NCBI RefSeq assembly: GCF_000332975.1
Contig: NZ_BANR01000004.1
Coordinates: 248,001 to 312,000, forward strand
Direction: 5' to 3'
Source: Gordonia aichiensis NBRC 108223
GTDB lineage: Bacteria > Actinomycetota > Actinomycetes > Mycobacteriales > Mycobacteriaceae
Length of the DNA stretch: 64,000 bases
Below the pieces are notes generated by a model that was given only the letters and a program-made list of their open reading frames with translations, was not told the DNA's origin and did no database searches. Each line of letters starts with the position of its first letter. Position 1 is the first letter of the stretch. Both the position numbers and the translations under genes were made by a program. Of the stretch, positions 7,332-16,243 are shown one piece after another.

Positions 7332-8524
7332 GCACCGAACTGCCACCGGGACGGTGGGGTGAGTATCCCGACACACTCGCCGACCTCCTGCCGTGGATAG
7401 GGCGCGCGCTCGGGGTCGACGCGGGCCGGGTATCGGGCACTCTGCCCGAACTCGACGCCGCCTCTGCTGTACTGCTGCTCGTCGACGGGCTCGGCGATCG
7501 GCAACTCGACGCGTACGCACACCTCGCGCCCACGCTGGCCGCACTGCGCGGACCGGTACTGCGCGCGGGCTTCCCGACGACGACAGCGACGTCGATCACG
7601 AGTCTGATGCGCGGCGAACCCGCGGGCGAGCACGGGATCATCGGGTACAGCTTCGTTCCCGACGCCGCGGCGCGGCGGCACGGTCCCGCACGCACGCTCA
7701 ACATTCTGCGCTGGAGCTTGGACAGCGCCGACGGCCCGTCGGCCTACGACGTCTATCCGCCGAGCGCGGTGGGCCCCGGTGGTGAGGGTGCGCTCGCGAT
7801 GCTCGAACGATCCGGGGTGCGGGTGTTCCAGGTCATGCCGGGCGACTTCAGGGATACCGGTTTCACCACGGTCGCGTCCGGAACCGCGGGTAAGCATCTT
7901 CCGGCGAAGGCGCCCGCCGAGATCCGGACAGGCATCACCACCGCGTTGACGCGCGCGCTTCCCCGTTCGCAGTGGCCGCGGTTCGTCTACGCGTACCTCT
8001 CCGACCTCGACACCGCCGGCCACGTCCACGGACCGGGCTCGGACCCCTGGTGCGAGGCACTGCGGACCGTCGACGCCCTCGTGGCCGACATCCTCACCGA
8101 CCTCCCCTCCGACGTCGCGCTCGTCGTGACCGGCGATCACGGCATGCTGCGCGCGGGAAAGTCCATCGACCTCGACGCCGAGCCTGCGTTCACATCCGGT
8201 GTCGCACGCATCGCAGGAGAGGCCCGGGTACGGCACGTCTACACGCTCGACGGCGCCACCGACGAGGCTGCGGACACCTGGCGCGAGCTTCTCGGCGACG
8301 ACGCGCTGGTCGCGCCGCGAGAGCAGGTGCTCGCCGAACACTGGTACGGGCCACGGATCGGCGACCGGACAGCGCCGCGGATCGGCGACCTCGTCGTCGT
8401 GGCTCGCGACCGCACCGTGCTGACACGTCCGGGCGCGGAGCCCGGCGAGTCGAGGATGGTGGGACACCACGGTGGCTGGACCGACGACGAACTATTGGTA
8501 CCGCTGTTGGTCGGCGGGCGCTGA
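7328..8524 (+). CDS. Alkaline-phosphatase-fold nucleotide pyrophosphatase/phosphodiesterase
   Basis: A 398-residue cytoplasmic enzyme of the type I phosphodiesterase/nucleotide pyrophosphatase group. The two-metal site is visible: Asp53 in LLLVDGLGD, the Thr nucleophile in FPTTTATSITSL (residues 82-93), Asp and His in LSDLDTAGHVHG, and Asp-His in VTGDHGM. There is no signal peptide, unlike secreted phosphatases. The GTG start overlaps the GntR stop by 4 bp. The enzyme could cleave a phosphodiester or phosphomonoester produced by the neighbouring dioxygenase or carried by the imported substrate. Homologues also stand alone in actinobacterial genomes, so a separate housekeeping role is possible. 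Confidence 0.8.
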   Translation: MSTELPPGRWGEYPDTLADLLPWIGRALGVDAGRVSGTLPELDAASAVLLLVDGLGDRQLDAYAHLAPTLAALRGPVLRAGFPTTTATSITSLMRGEPAGEHGIIGYSFVPDAAARRHGPARTLNILRWSLDSADGPSAYDVYPPSAVGPGGEGALAMLERSGVRVFQVMPGDFRDTGFTTVASGTAGKHLPAKAPAEIRTGITTALTRALPRSQWPRFVYAYLSDLDTAGHVHGPGSDPWCEALRTVDALVADILTDLPSDVALVVTGDHGMLRAGKSIDLDAEPAFTSGVARIAGEARVRHVYTLDGATDEAADTWRELLGDDALVAPREQVLAEHWYGPRIGDRTAPRIGDLVVVARDRTVLTRPGAEPGESRMVGHHGGWTDDELLVPLLVGGR

Positions 8525-8562
8525 GCTCGCGGCGTCGCGGACCGGCGAAGGCTGTTCGCGAC

Positions 8563-8589
8563 CTTGCACTCACCCGGGTCGAGTGCTAA
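8563..8589. promoter_or_regulatory. CIRCE element 1 (HrcA operator)
   Basis: CTTGCACTC and GAGTGCTAA are separated by exactly 9 bp, matching the CIRCE consensus TTAGCACTC-N9-GAGTGCTAA except for two bases in the left arm. CIRCE is the operator of the heat-shock repressor HrcA. It lies 143 bp upstream of the groEL2 start codon. Confidence 0.92.
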
Positions 8590-8597
8590 AACGGACC

Positions 8598-8624
8598 TTG
8601 GCACTCACGGATCGTGAGTGCTAG
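8598..8624. promoter_or_regulatory. CIRCE element 2 (HrcA operator)
   Basis: TTGGCACTC-N9-GAGTGCTAG is a second CIRCE copy, 35 bp downstream of the first measured start to start. Two copies in one promoter point to tight HrcA control of the chaperonin gene. The hrcA gene itself is not in this window. Confidence 0.92.
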
Positions 8625-8701
8625 GTCGGGACGGTGAGATCGGTACCGAATGACACACCGGTCGTCCGTCGCGGGCACCGAGTCCGGCCATAGAAACCTA
8701 G

Positions 8702-10357
<1,656 letters not shown>

Positions 10358-10391
10358 TCCCTCCCGCTTGTCGAGGAGTCTCTCGAAGCAC

Positions 10392-10429
10392 CCGAAGGCC
10401 GGTCATCCGCAAGGATGGCCGGCCTTCGG
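10392..10429 (+). terminator. groEL2 terminator hairpin
   Basis: A 17-bp stem (10392-10408 with 10413-10429, one G-U pair) is closed by a GCAA tetraloop of the GNRA type. It begins 35 nt after the groEL2 stop codon. The very stable stem argues for termination or 3' mRNA protection although no U-tract follows. Confidence 0.8.
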
Positions 10430-10438
10430 CCTTCCCAT

Positions 10439-10511
10439 CGACTGTGCGCCCTCAGCCGTCGACTGTGCGTTCCCACTCGTCGACCGTGCGTTGCCTGCCG
10501 GCGACCGTGCG
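10439..10511. repeat. 21-bp tandem repeat array A (4 imperfect units)
   Basis: Units starting with CGACTGTGCG or CGACCGTGCG begin at 10439, 10460, 10481 and 10502, exactly 21 bp apart, with variable second halves; the fourth unit is incomplete. The array lies just after the groEL2 terminator. A sister array with the same period and the same conserved CGAC(T/C)GTGC core is at 54492. Confidence 0.85.
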
Positions 10512-10581
10512 GGTTTTTCACGACCCTGAGTGAGTATTTTCGCGGTCCTCGACGTCCTGCGCCACGGCTATCGTCACGTTC

Positions 10582-10991
10582 ATGTACGTGCCACCGCAGC
10601 CGCAGGGCAGCCCATCGTTCTATCCTTATCCCGATCCTGACATCTGGCAGCCCGTCCGCCGGCGTGAACGGTCCACCGTCGACATCGTGCTCACCTCAGT
10701 GCTCGGGTGTGCCTATGTGTTCGTTGCATTCGTATCGGTTTGGTTCAGCCTCTTCTTCGCGATGGCACCGATGTCTGCTCTTCCGGCTCACCCTGCGACA
10801 CCTCTGGTGTCACCCGCGCGTACCTCGTCACCGACGGTGGGGCGGTTGTGTTGTTCCTGTGCTCGACCGTCGCGCTGGTGGTGATGGCGGTCCGTCGGTT
10901 ACCCATGTTCTGGATCCCGTTGTGTGCCGGTCTGATCCAGATCGGGCTGGTCATCATCGGGGCTCACCTGGCGGTCGTTCCCACCCCATGA
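10582..10991 (+). pseudogene. Frameshifted small membrane protein
   Basis: Two overlapping frames together encode one plausible protein of about 136 residues. Frame 1 from the ATG at 10582 gives a Pro/Tyr-rich start (MYVPPQPQGSPSFYPYPDPD) and a membrane helix (VLTSVLGCAYVFVAFVSVWFSLFFAMA). It then degrades into low-quality sequence and stops at 10884. The continuation is in frame 3, which from about 10765 reads TDVCSSGSPCDTSGV, then a second helix (GGAVVLFLCSTVALVVMA) and a third (FWIPLCAGLIQIGLVIIGA), ending at 10991. A single missing base near 10765 (GCGATGGC-ACCGATG) restores one reading frame. This is either a true inactivating mutation or a sequencing error. The function is unknown. Confidence 0.65.
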
Positions 10992-11039
10992 GGATCGCGC
11001 GGCGGAATGCCGGGCCGGCGCCCACGCGTTGATGTGATC

Positions 11040-11696
11040 ATGAGTCCGCTATCCATCGACGTCTGGTCCGACATCGCCTGCCCCTGGTGCTATATCGGCA
11101 CACGCAACCTCGACGCCGCTCTCGCACTACTCGACAACGCCGCCCGCGACGTCGTTGTCGACTTCCACAGCTATCTCCTCGCGCCGGACACACCAGCCGA
11201 CACCGACGCACCCGAGATCGACTTCCTCGTGCGGAGCAAGGGCATGCCCGCCGAGCAGGTCCGACAGATGTTCGCTCACGTCACCCAGGCCGCCGCCGAT
11301 GCCGGCTTGCACTACGACTTCGACATCGCCCGTCACGCCAACACCCGCAAGGCGCACGAGTTGCTCCACTACGCGAAAAGTGTTGGCCGACAGTCAGAGA
11401 TGGCCGAGCGATTGTTCGCGGCACACTTCACCGAAGGAAAGTTCGTCGGTGGTGTCACCGAACTGGCCGACCTCGCAGCCGAGATCGGCCTCGACCGCGA
11501 CGCCGTCGAGAGTGCCCTGCTCGCCGGGACGTATGCTGATGCCGTCGACGCCGACCTCGCGCAGGCCAACGCCTACGGCATCAGCGGTGTGCCGTTCTTC
11601 GTGATCGACGGTCGGTACGGCGTCTCGGGCGCACAGCCGCCCGAGGTGCTCGCACAGGCTATTGGTCAGGTACTCGCCGAGCGTGCCGACACCTGA
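11040..11696 (+). CDS. DsbA-family oxidoreductase (FrnE-like)
   Basis: A 218-residue thioredoxin-fold protein with an N-terminal CPWC active site (Cys14, Cys17 in SDIACPWCYIGTRN) and the DsbA-type helical insertion. A cis-Pro loop is present as GISGVPFFVID near the C-terminus. No signal peptide is seen, so it should act in the cytosol like FrnE/2-hydroxychromene-2-carboxylate isomerase relatives rather than as an exported disulfide-forming enzyme. I chose the ATG at 11040, which directly precedes the conserved SIDVWSD strand; an in-frame upstream start would add 11 residues of unlikely sequence. Substrates are unknown. Confidence 0.87.
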   Translation: MSPLSIDVWSDIACPWCYIGTRNLDAALALLDNAARDVVVDFHSYLLAPDTPADTDAPEIDFLVRSKGMPAEQVRQMFAHVTQAAADAGLHYDFDIARHANTRKAHELLHYAKSVGRQSEMAERLFAAHFTEGKFVGGVTELADLAAEIGLDRDAVESALLAGTYADAVDADLAQANAYGISGVPFFVIDGRYGVSGAQPPEVLAQAIGQVLAERADT

Positions 11697-11790
11697 TCGC
11701 CGCGACACGATCCGACGGGTTACACGACAGCAGAACCCGCGGCAGGCGGCGGCGTCGGCTCGAGTCCCCTCAATGATGCGGTGAACCTAC

Positions 11791-12549
11791 TCAGCGCTGC
11801 GGACGAAGTGAGTTCTTCCCGGTGAGCTGGCCGTCGGGCTGATCGACGAACCGGCCATCGCAGTGACCCGCTGCGGCACGCGAAACAGCGTGGAACACAG
11901 CCGGATTGACCGCCTCTGCGGTGTGTTCGGTGTACCCCGTGGGTGCCACGAACGCGGGCAGGGGGGTGACCCGGCACTGTCCGCCGTCGAGGTCGCCGGT
12001 CACCCACTCGTAGGCGCTGCGGATGCGGTAGTACTTCGTCGGCCCGGGGGTGTCGTCTCCGGCGTTGAGTCGGCGGAGAAATGTGCTGTCGGGGCAGAGT
12101 TGGCCGTCGGTGCCCGGCTGGCCGCATCCGCCCGGCGAGCCGTATTCCGGTGTGCCGATTGCGATCACGTTGGCCACCGCGGACGTGCCGCCGAGTATTT
12201 TCACGTAGTAGCGCGTCGTCACGCCGCCGACGCTGTGCCCGACGAGTGAGACCGGCGTCGACGGTCTGGCCCTCTTCTCTGCGTCGACCGCGCGCTTGAT
12301 GGCGTGGGCGTCGGAGACGAGCTGCATGCCCGGGAGGTCGAGCACCCGGACCCGATACCCGTCTCGACGCAATGCGTCGGCCATCAGGGCGTACGGCGCG
12401 GCGCCGAAGGATTGGCCGGGCACGATCAGCAGTGTCCCGCGGTGGGTGGCGGGAGCGGCATGGGCGGTCAGCGGTTCCATGACCATCGTGGCAGCGATGG
12501 TGCACGCAACGATCGCGGTGAGGAGGCGCAGAATTCGCATGGCCGGCAT
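11791..12549 (-). CDS. Secreted alpha/beta-hydrolase, lipase-like
   Basis: A 252-residue exported enzyme. It has a signal peptide (RILRLLTAIVACTIAAT, cleavage likely after AHA-AP) and an alpha/beta-hydrolase core with TLLIVPGQSFG for the oxyanion region and the nucleophile elbow GHSVGG. The segment after the elbow (TTRYYVKILGG, VIAIGTPEYGS) is typical of secreted triacylglycerol lipases, and several cysteines suggest disulfides outside the cell. The start at 12549 has AGGAGG 5 bp upstream. A TTAGGTAAGACTAA palindrome that resembles an iron-box core lies just above that site. Substrate specificity is not visible. Confidence 0.83.
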   Translation of the reverse strand: MPAMRILRLLTAIVACTIAATMVMEPLTAHAAPATHRGTLLIVPGQSFGAAPYALMADALRRDGYRVRVLDLPGMQLVSDAHAIKRAVDAEKRARPSTPVSLVGHSVGGVTTRYYVKILGGTSAVANVIAIGTPEYGSPGGCGQPGTDGQLCPDSTFLRRLNAGDDTPGPTKYYRIRSAYEWVTGDLDGGQCRVTPLPAFVAPTGYTEHTAEAVNPAVFHAVSRAAAGHCDGRFVDQPDGQLTGKNSLRPQR

Positions 12550-12562
12550 CCTATCCTCCTAC

Positions 12563-12576
12563 TTAGTCTTACCTAA
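12563..12576. promoter_or_regulatory. IdeR/DtxR-like box core
   Basis: On the minus strand this reads TTAGGTAAGACTAA, matching 12 of 14 positions of the core of the IdeR/DtxR consensus (TTAGGTTAGGCTAA); the flanking CCTAA half of the 19-bp consensus is not conserved. It lies 14 bp upstream of the lipase start and 99 bp upstream of the divergent phosphatase start. Iron control is therefore a testable but weak prediction. Confidence 0.4.
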
Positions 12577-12674
12577 CTAGCAGGGTTGATTGTGCCCACG
12601 ATGCTCGGGAGCGGCCTCGGCCGTCGGCCGGAACATCGCCGGGCGCGAGCTCGGCATCTGCAACACTTGATGTC

Positions 12675-13487
12675 ATGCCCTCCGCGCCCGGTGCACCGAG
12701 TCCTGTCTCCAGCCTGCCGAACCTGCGTGACCTCGGCGGCTATCGAGGACACGACGGCCGGACGGTGGTCTCCGAGCGGCTGTTCCGGTCGACCGACTTC
12801 CGCTCGATGGCCACAGCCGATCTGAACTCCTTCGAGAAACTCGGTATTCGTACGATCTACGACCTGCGGTCGGAGGCGGAGCGCATCGCGTTGCCCGACC
12901 CCGCACTTCCCGATGTCGTCGACATCCACCTCGACGTCCTCGCCGACGCCGAGAACGCGGTGCCAGCGAACCTCCAGCAGTTCTTCTCCGACCCGGAGAC
13001 CGTGAAGATGGCCTCGCGTGAGCTCTCGGGAGGCAAGGCTGCCGACGCCATCGCGGCCACGTACCGCGGCATGGTGACGCTCCCAAGCGCGGTCCGTTCG
13101 TATCGCGGCTACTACTCGGGCCTGCTCGGCGAACACGACGGGCCGTCGCTGTTTCACTGCACCACCGGCAAGGACCGCACGGGCTGGGCAGCGGCGTCGT
13201 TGCTCGCCCTGCTCGGCGTCGACAAGGACGACATCTACCACGACTACCTGCTGACCAATGAGCGACTTGTTCCCTCACTGAAGCCCATCTTCGACGAGTT
13301 CGCGGCCGCGGGTGGCGATCCGGACGTCTTGCTGCCGATCCTCGGCGTCGACCCCACCTACCTCGACGCCGCGTTCGATGAGGTGCGTGCCACGCACTCC
13401 GATATCGAGGGCTACTTCCTCACCGGCCTCGGATTCGACGAGGCGGCGCTGAGAACGCTGCGCGACACCTACCTCGTCGCAGACTGA
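12675..13487 (+). CDS. Tyrosine/lipid phosphatase (PtpB family)
   Basis: A 270-residue phosphatase. The P-loop is HCTTGKDRTG with catalytic Cys162, preceded by the NLRDLGGY block near residue 16 that starts this family. The HCxxGKDRT form, with Lys after Gly, marks the group containing the secreted mycobacterial PtpB, a triple-specificity phosphatase acting on phospho-Tyr, phospho-Ser/Thr and phosphoinositides. No signal peptide is present, as also in PtpB. It is divergent from the secreted lipase and convergent with a thioesterase, and appears to be a single-gene transcript. Cellular targets are unknown. Confidence 0.88.
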   Translation: MPSAPGAPSPVSSLPNLRDLGGYRGHDGRTVVSERLFRSTDFRSMATADLNSFEKLGIRTIYDLRSEAERIALPDPALPDVVDIHLDVLADAENAVPANLQQFFSDPETVKMASRELSGGKAADAIAATYRGMVTLPSAVRSYRGYYSGLLGEHDGPSLFHCTTGKDRTGWAAASLLALLGVDKDDIYHDYLLTNERLVPSLKPIFDEFAAAGGDPDVLLPILGVDPTYLDAAFDEVRATHSDIEGYFLTGLGFDEAALRTLRDTYLVAD

Positions 13488-13516
13488 TCGTCGGCCTCAG
13501 GCGGTTCGTCGTAGAA

Positions 13517-13553
13517 GTCGCGTGGGACCGACCGTGTGCCGTTCCCACGCGAC
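13517..13553. terminator. Bidirectional terminator between convergent genes
   Basis: GTCGCGTGGGA (13517-13527) and TCCCACGCGAC (13543-13553) make a perfect 11-bp stem with a 15-nt loop. It sits between the convergent phosphatase and thioesterase stop codons and can serve both strands. Confidence 0.65.
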
Positions 13554-13575
13554 CTCGGGCCACAGTGCTCGTCGC

Positions 13576-14046
13576 TCAGCGGAAGACGATGCATGTGGTG
13601 CTGCCGTGTGCGACGAGTTTGCCGTCCGCGGAGAACACCTTGCCCTCAGCGGTGGCGGTGCGGCCGCCCACATGGATGATCTCGCCGACGCCGGTGAGTT
13701 CGCCGTCGTCGGTCTGGACGGCCCGGATGTAGTTGACCTTGAGCTCCAGCGTCGTATAGCCCGCGCCGGCGGGGAGGGTGGTGTGGACGGCGCATCCCAT
13801 CACGGAGTCGAGCAGGGTGGCGCAGATACCACCATGGACCGTCCCGAGCGGATTGGCGAAGTCGGGTTGAGGCGTCACCGCGAAGCTGACCGCGCCCTCG
13901 TCGACGCGGACCGGGCGCATCCCGAGAAGTCGGCCGATGCTCGGACGTTCATCGTCGGGGTGTGCGGCCCAGGCGCGCAGGAGTTGCAATCCCGACAGTG
14001 CCGTCGGATCGGTCGAAGTATCTGTCTGTGCGGTGGATGGCTCCAT
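13576..14046 (-). CDS. PaaI-type hotdog thioesterase
   Basis: A 156-residue single hotdog-domain protein of the PaaI acyl-CoA thioesterase family. The signature is FANPLGTVHGGICATLLDSVMGCA, which holds the catalytic Asp/HGG block, followed by YTTLELKVNYIRA. Such enzymes hydrolyse aromatic or medium-chain acyl-CoA esters as tetramers in the cytoplasm. The first 35 residues are an unconserved arm. The gene is divergent from a TetR regulator, and an 18-bp palindrome begins 3 bp upstream of its start codon, so repression by that regulator is likely. Confidence 0.87.
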   Translation of the reverse strand: MEPSTAQTDTSTDPTALSGLQLLRAWAAHPDDERPSIGRLLGMRPVRVDEGAVSFAVTPQPDFANPLGTVHGGICATLLDSVMGCAVHTTLPAGAGYTTLELKVNYIRAVQTDDGELTGVGEIIHVGGRTATAEGKVFSADGKLVAHGSTTCIVFR

Positions 14047-14048
14047 GG

Positions 14049-14066
14049 CTATGTATCCTTACATAG
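14049..14066. promoter_or_regulatory. Palindromic operator CTATGTA-N4-TACATAG
   Basis: A perfect inverted repeat with 7-bp arms and a 4-bp spacer lies immediately upstream of the thioesterase start and 57 bp upstream of the TetR start. A further TACATAG half-site follows at about 14085-14092. The position between divergent genes and the A/T-rich palindrome are typical of a TetR autoregulatory operator. Confidence 0.7.
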
Positions 14067-14122
14067 TATCGGCCGAGTATGAAGACCTACATAGATGTTT
14101 CCAGCGCGAAAGGTGGTGGCCT

Positions 14123-14746
14123 GTGTCACTCGACCCGAATGACGCCCTCGACACCGATATCAGCGGTTCGCGCGCTCGTGACATGGGCCCGCGAGATCGG
14201 ATGATCGCGCATGCGGCAGACCTCATCGGTCGCGATGGCGTGCCGGGAACGTCGATCGGCGATGTGCTCGCGGCCAGTAAAGCGCCACGCGGGTCGATCT
14301 ATCACCACTTCCCGGGCGGTAAGTCGGAGTTGATGACCGAGGCCGTGCGATTCGCGGGTGAGTTCGTCTCCTCTCGTATCGCCGACACCAGCGCCGGTTC
14401 GGCTGCCGACGCCGTGTTCGCGATTGGAGATGTCTGGCGGAAGATGCTGGTCAACACCGATTTTCAGCGAGGATGTCCTGTCCTCGCCGGCGGGCTCGCG
14501 CGCCGTTCGGAGCCGGCTACGGCCGACGAGGCGGATGCGATCTTCCGGCGTTGGCGCCACCAGATCTCGGCACGGTTGGTCTACGAGGGCGTCGACGATG
14601 CTCGTGCCGACTCGCTGGCCACATTGGTCATCTCGGGAATCGAGGGGGCGGTCGGTGTGTCGTTGACCCAGCGCAGCGTCGAACCACTCGATTCGGTGAT
14701 CACCGAACTCGCGCGACTGTGCGAGTCGGCAGTGGTCCCGGGCTGA
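14123..14746 (+). CDS. TetR/AcrR regulator (LmrA/YxaF-like)
   Basis: A 207-residue TetR protein. The N-terminal HTH is seen in GTSIGDVLAASKAPRGSIYHHFPGGKSEL, whose GSIYHHFPGGK ending is characteristic of the LmrA/YxaF subgroup that responds to drugs or flavonoids. The C-terminal domain includes GCPVLAGGLARR, also typical of this subgroup. I used the GTG at 14123, which has AGGTGG about 5 bp upstream; the ATG at 14183 is an alternative. It is divergent from the PaaI thioesterase with a palindrome between them, so it probably represses that gene and itself. Confidence 0.85.
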   Translation: MSLDPNDALDTDISGSRARDMGPRDRMIAHAADLIGRDGVPGTSIGDVLAASKAPRGSIYHHFPGGKSELMTEAVRFAGEFVSSRIADTSAGSAADAVFAIGDVWRKMLVNTDFQRGCPVLAGGLARRSEPATADEADAIFRRWRHQISARLVYEGVDDARADSLATLVISGIEGAVGVSLTQRSVEPLDSVITELARLCESAVVPG

Positions 14747-14867
14747 GGTTCGGCGCGACACGCATCGCCCTCAGCCACGCGGCCGGCCTGCTCGCCGTCT
14801 CGGGCCAGAGGTCTCTTCACGGTGTCCTGCGCCACATAGTAGGTTCTCCCACAGGTCCGGGGCAGGT

Positions 14868-14882
14868 GTTGCCGTCGGCAAC
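14868..14882. promoter_or_regulatory. 15-bp palindrome in a 5' leader
   Basis: GTTGCCG-T-CGGCAAC is a perfect inverted repeat with a 1-bp centre, ending 19 bp before the GTG of the DUF4166 gene and just upstream of its AGGGGAGG ribosome-binding site. It could be an operator; a 1-nt loop is too tight for a full RNA stem. Confidence 0.4.
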
Positions 14883-14901
14883 AGCCAGGGGAGGTGGAAT
14901 C

Positions 14902-15579
14902 GTGACGCCGGTGTATCGGGAGGCACTGGGTTCCGACTTCGACAACCTGCACCCCAACGTCGCGTGGCGGTACTCGATCGACTCGACGTCAGGCGTTGCC
15001 CAACTCGGTAGCGGCATCTACGAGTCGGTGTACGTGTCCTCGGCGCTACCACCGCCGCTTGTCTGGTTCTACGCCAAGCGCAACGCATTCCCGGCGAGAT
15101 CGAGTCGGATGGTGCCGTTCACCCAGAACCAGTACTGTTACGTCGACGAACTCGGCCGCGAGTCGCTGGCGGTCCTGCGTACCTTCTCGTATACCAATGG
15201 CGACCGGGCCCTCAACTCTCTGCTCGTCGACGGCACATCGGGCCTCGTCGACTACTTCGGTGACGGCCCCGACCTCCTGTGGCCCATCGAGCCGTCGGTG
15301 ACGCGTGCAGGCGAACTCCTGCTCGAGAGCGGACCGATGCGCTGGCTCGGCCGCGGGCCCAAGGTGGGTATGAAGGGCTTGTTCGCCTCTCAGATGAAGT
15401 ACATCGAGGGGTGGGACGACGAGCGTGAACGCTTCCGGTGCGACGCAACGGTGCGTAATCCGGTACTCGGCGAGATCATCCACTTCCGCGGTTGGTTCAC
15501 TGCGGTCGACGTCGCGTGCGGTCTGCGGGACATCCCCGACGAGGCGTGGCCGCTTCACCTCATCGAACGCGAGGATTGA
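14902..15579 (+). CDS. DUF4166 domain protein
   Basis: A 225-residue soluble protein. It opens with the DUF4166-type motif YREALGSDFDNLHPNVAWRY and continues with GSGIYESVYVSS and NQYCYVDELGRES. The middle carries VDGTSGLVDYFGDGPDLLWP, and the C-terminal half is beta-rich (GEIIHFRGWFTAVD). DUF4166 is sometimes fused to NAD-dependent epimerase-like proteins or lies beside them, but has no known activity. The GTG start is supported by AGGGGAGG 8 bp upstream; the longer reading frame would run into the TetR gene. A START-like protein gene follows 38 bp later. Confidence 0.75.
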   Translation: MTPVYREALGSDFDNLHPNVAWRYSIDSTSGVAQLGSGIYESVYVSSALPPPLVWFYAKRNAFPARSSRMVPFTQNQYCYVDELGRESLAVLRTFSYTNGDRALNSLLVDGTSGLVDYFGDGPDLLWPIEPSVTRAGELLLESGPMRWLGRGPKVGMKGLFASQMKYIEGWDDERERFRCDATVRNPVLGEIIHFRGWFTAVDVACGLRDIPDEAWPLHLIERED

Positions 15580-15617
15580 CGTCATCCCCATCACGCGCAC
15601 AGGGTAGGTTGCTCATC

Positions 15618-16058
15618 ATGGCCGTCTCAGCAAAGACCGAATTCGATATCGCCGCACCGTTATCGGTGGTGATGGATGTCCTGATGGACGTCGAGTCGCT
15701 TCCGGAGTGGTCCGGTCCGCACAAAGCGGCTCAGATCGTGTCCACCCACGACGACGGCACGCCAGACGAGGTCTCGATGACCGTGAATGCCGCAGGCATC
15801 AACGACGACCAGTCCGTCAACTACACGTGGACCGACACCACCTGCGCGTGGACTCTGATCACATCGACGACGCTCTCCGAACAGCAGGGCAAGTACACCC
15901 TGACCGACAAGGGGGACAGCACCCATGTCGAATTCGAGTTGCAGGTCGATCTGAAGATCAAACTGCCGGGCCTGATCGTGAAGCGGGGGCAGAAGGTCGC
16001 CGTCGACACCGCACGCAAGGGTCTGACCGCAGAGGCCGAGCGCCGCGCAAAGACCTGA
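15618..16058 (+). CDS. SRPBCC/START-like lipid-binding protein
   Basis: A 146-residue SRPBCC-fold protein of the polyketide-cyclase/dehydrase type. The N-terminal strand (VSAKTEFDIAAPLSVVMDVLMDV) leads into ESLPEWSGPHK, and the sheet continues with SMTVNAAGINDDQSVNYTW. The long C-terminal helix (LIVKRGQKVAVDTARKGLTAEAE) closes the hydrophobic cavity. The fold binds lipids or other hydrophobic ligands. Close relatives occur in several copies in mycobacteria. It follows the DUF4166 gene by 38 bp and may be cotranscribed; a strong hairpin terminator lies after it. Confidence 0.82.
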   Translation: MAVSAKTEFDIAAPLSVVMDVLMDVESLPEWSGPHKAAQIVSTHDDGTPDEVSMTVNAAGINDDQSVNYTWTDTTCAWTLITSTTLSEQQGKYTLTDKGDSTHVEFELQVDLKIKLPGLIVKRGQKVAVDTARKGLTAEAERRAKT

Positions 16059-16086
16059 ACCGCACCGCTTTTCGTCGTACTCGGCG

Positions 16087-16124
16087 ACGACGCCGGAGCT
16101 GCAAGCCGTGGGCTCCGGCGTCGT
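16087..16124 (+). terminator. Intrinsic terminator after the SRPBCC gene
   Basis: ACGACGCCGGAGC (16087-16099) pairs perfectly with GCTCCGGCGTCGT (16112-16124) over 13 bp with a 12-nt loop, followed by TT. It lies 29 nt after the stop codon. Confidence 0.8.
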
Positions 16125-16243
16125 TTCCTATCCGTTACCTGAGAACGCGCGCTCCGCGGTATTCGTGACGACGAGTGCGGGGTACCCTGACAGGGCTGTC
16201 CGCGTTTGCGCGACGCCCGATCGTCTTCTGGAGGCCAAATAAA

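Noticed and set aside
6992..8470. 492-residue minus-strand frame over the phosphodiesterase gene
   Set aside because: It is antisense to a gene with clear metal-site motifs; such long shadow frames are expected at this GC content.
10439..10511. CRISPR array
   Set aside because: The 21-bp units are direct tandem repeats with no equal-length unique spacers and no cas genes nearby.
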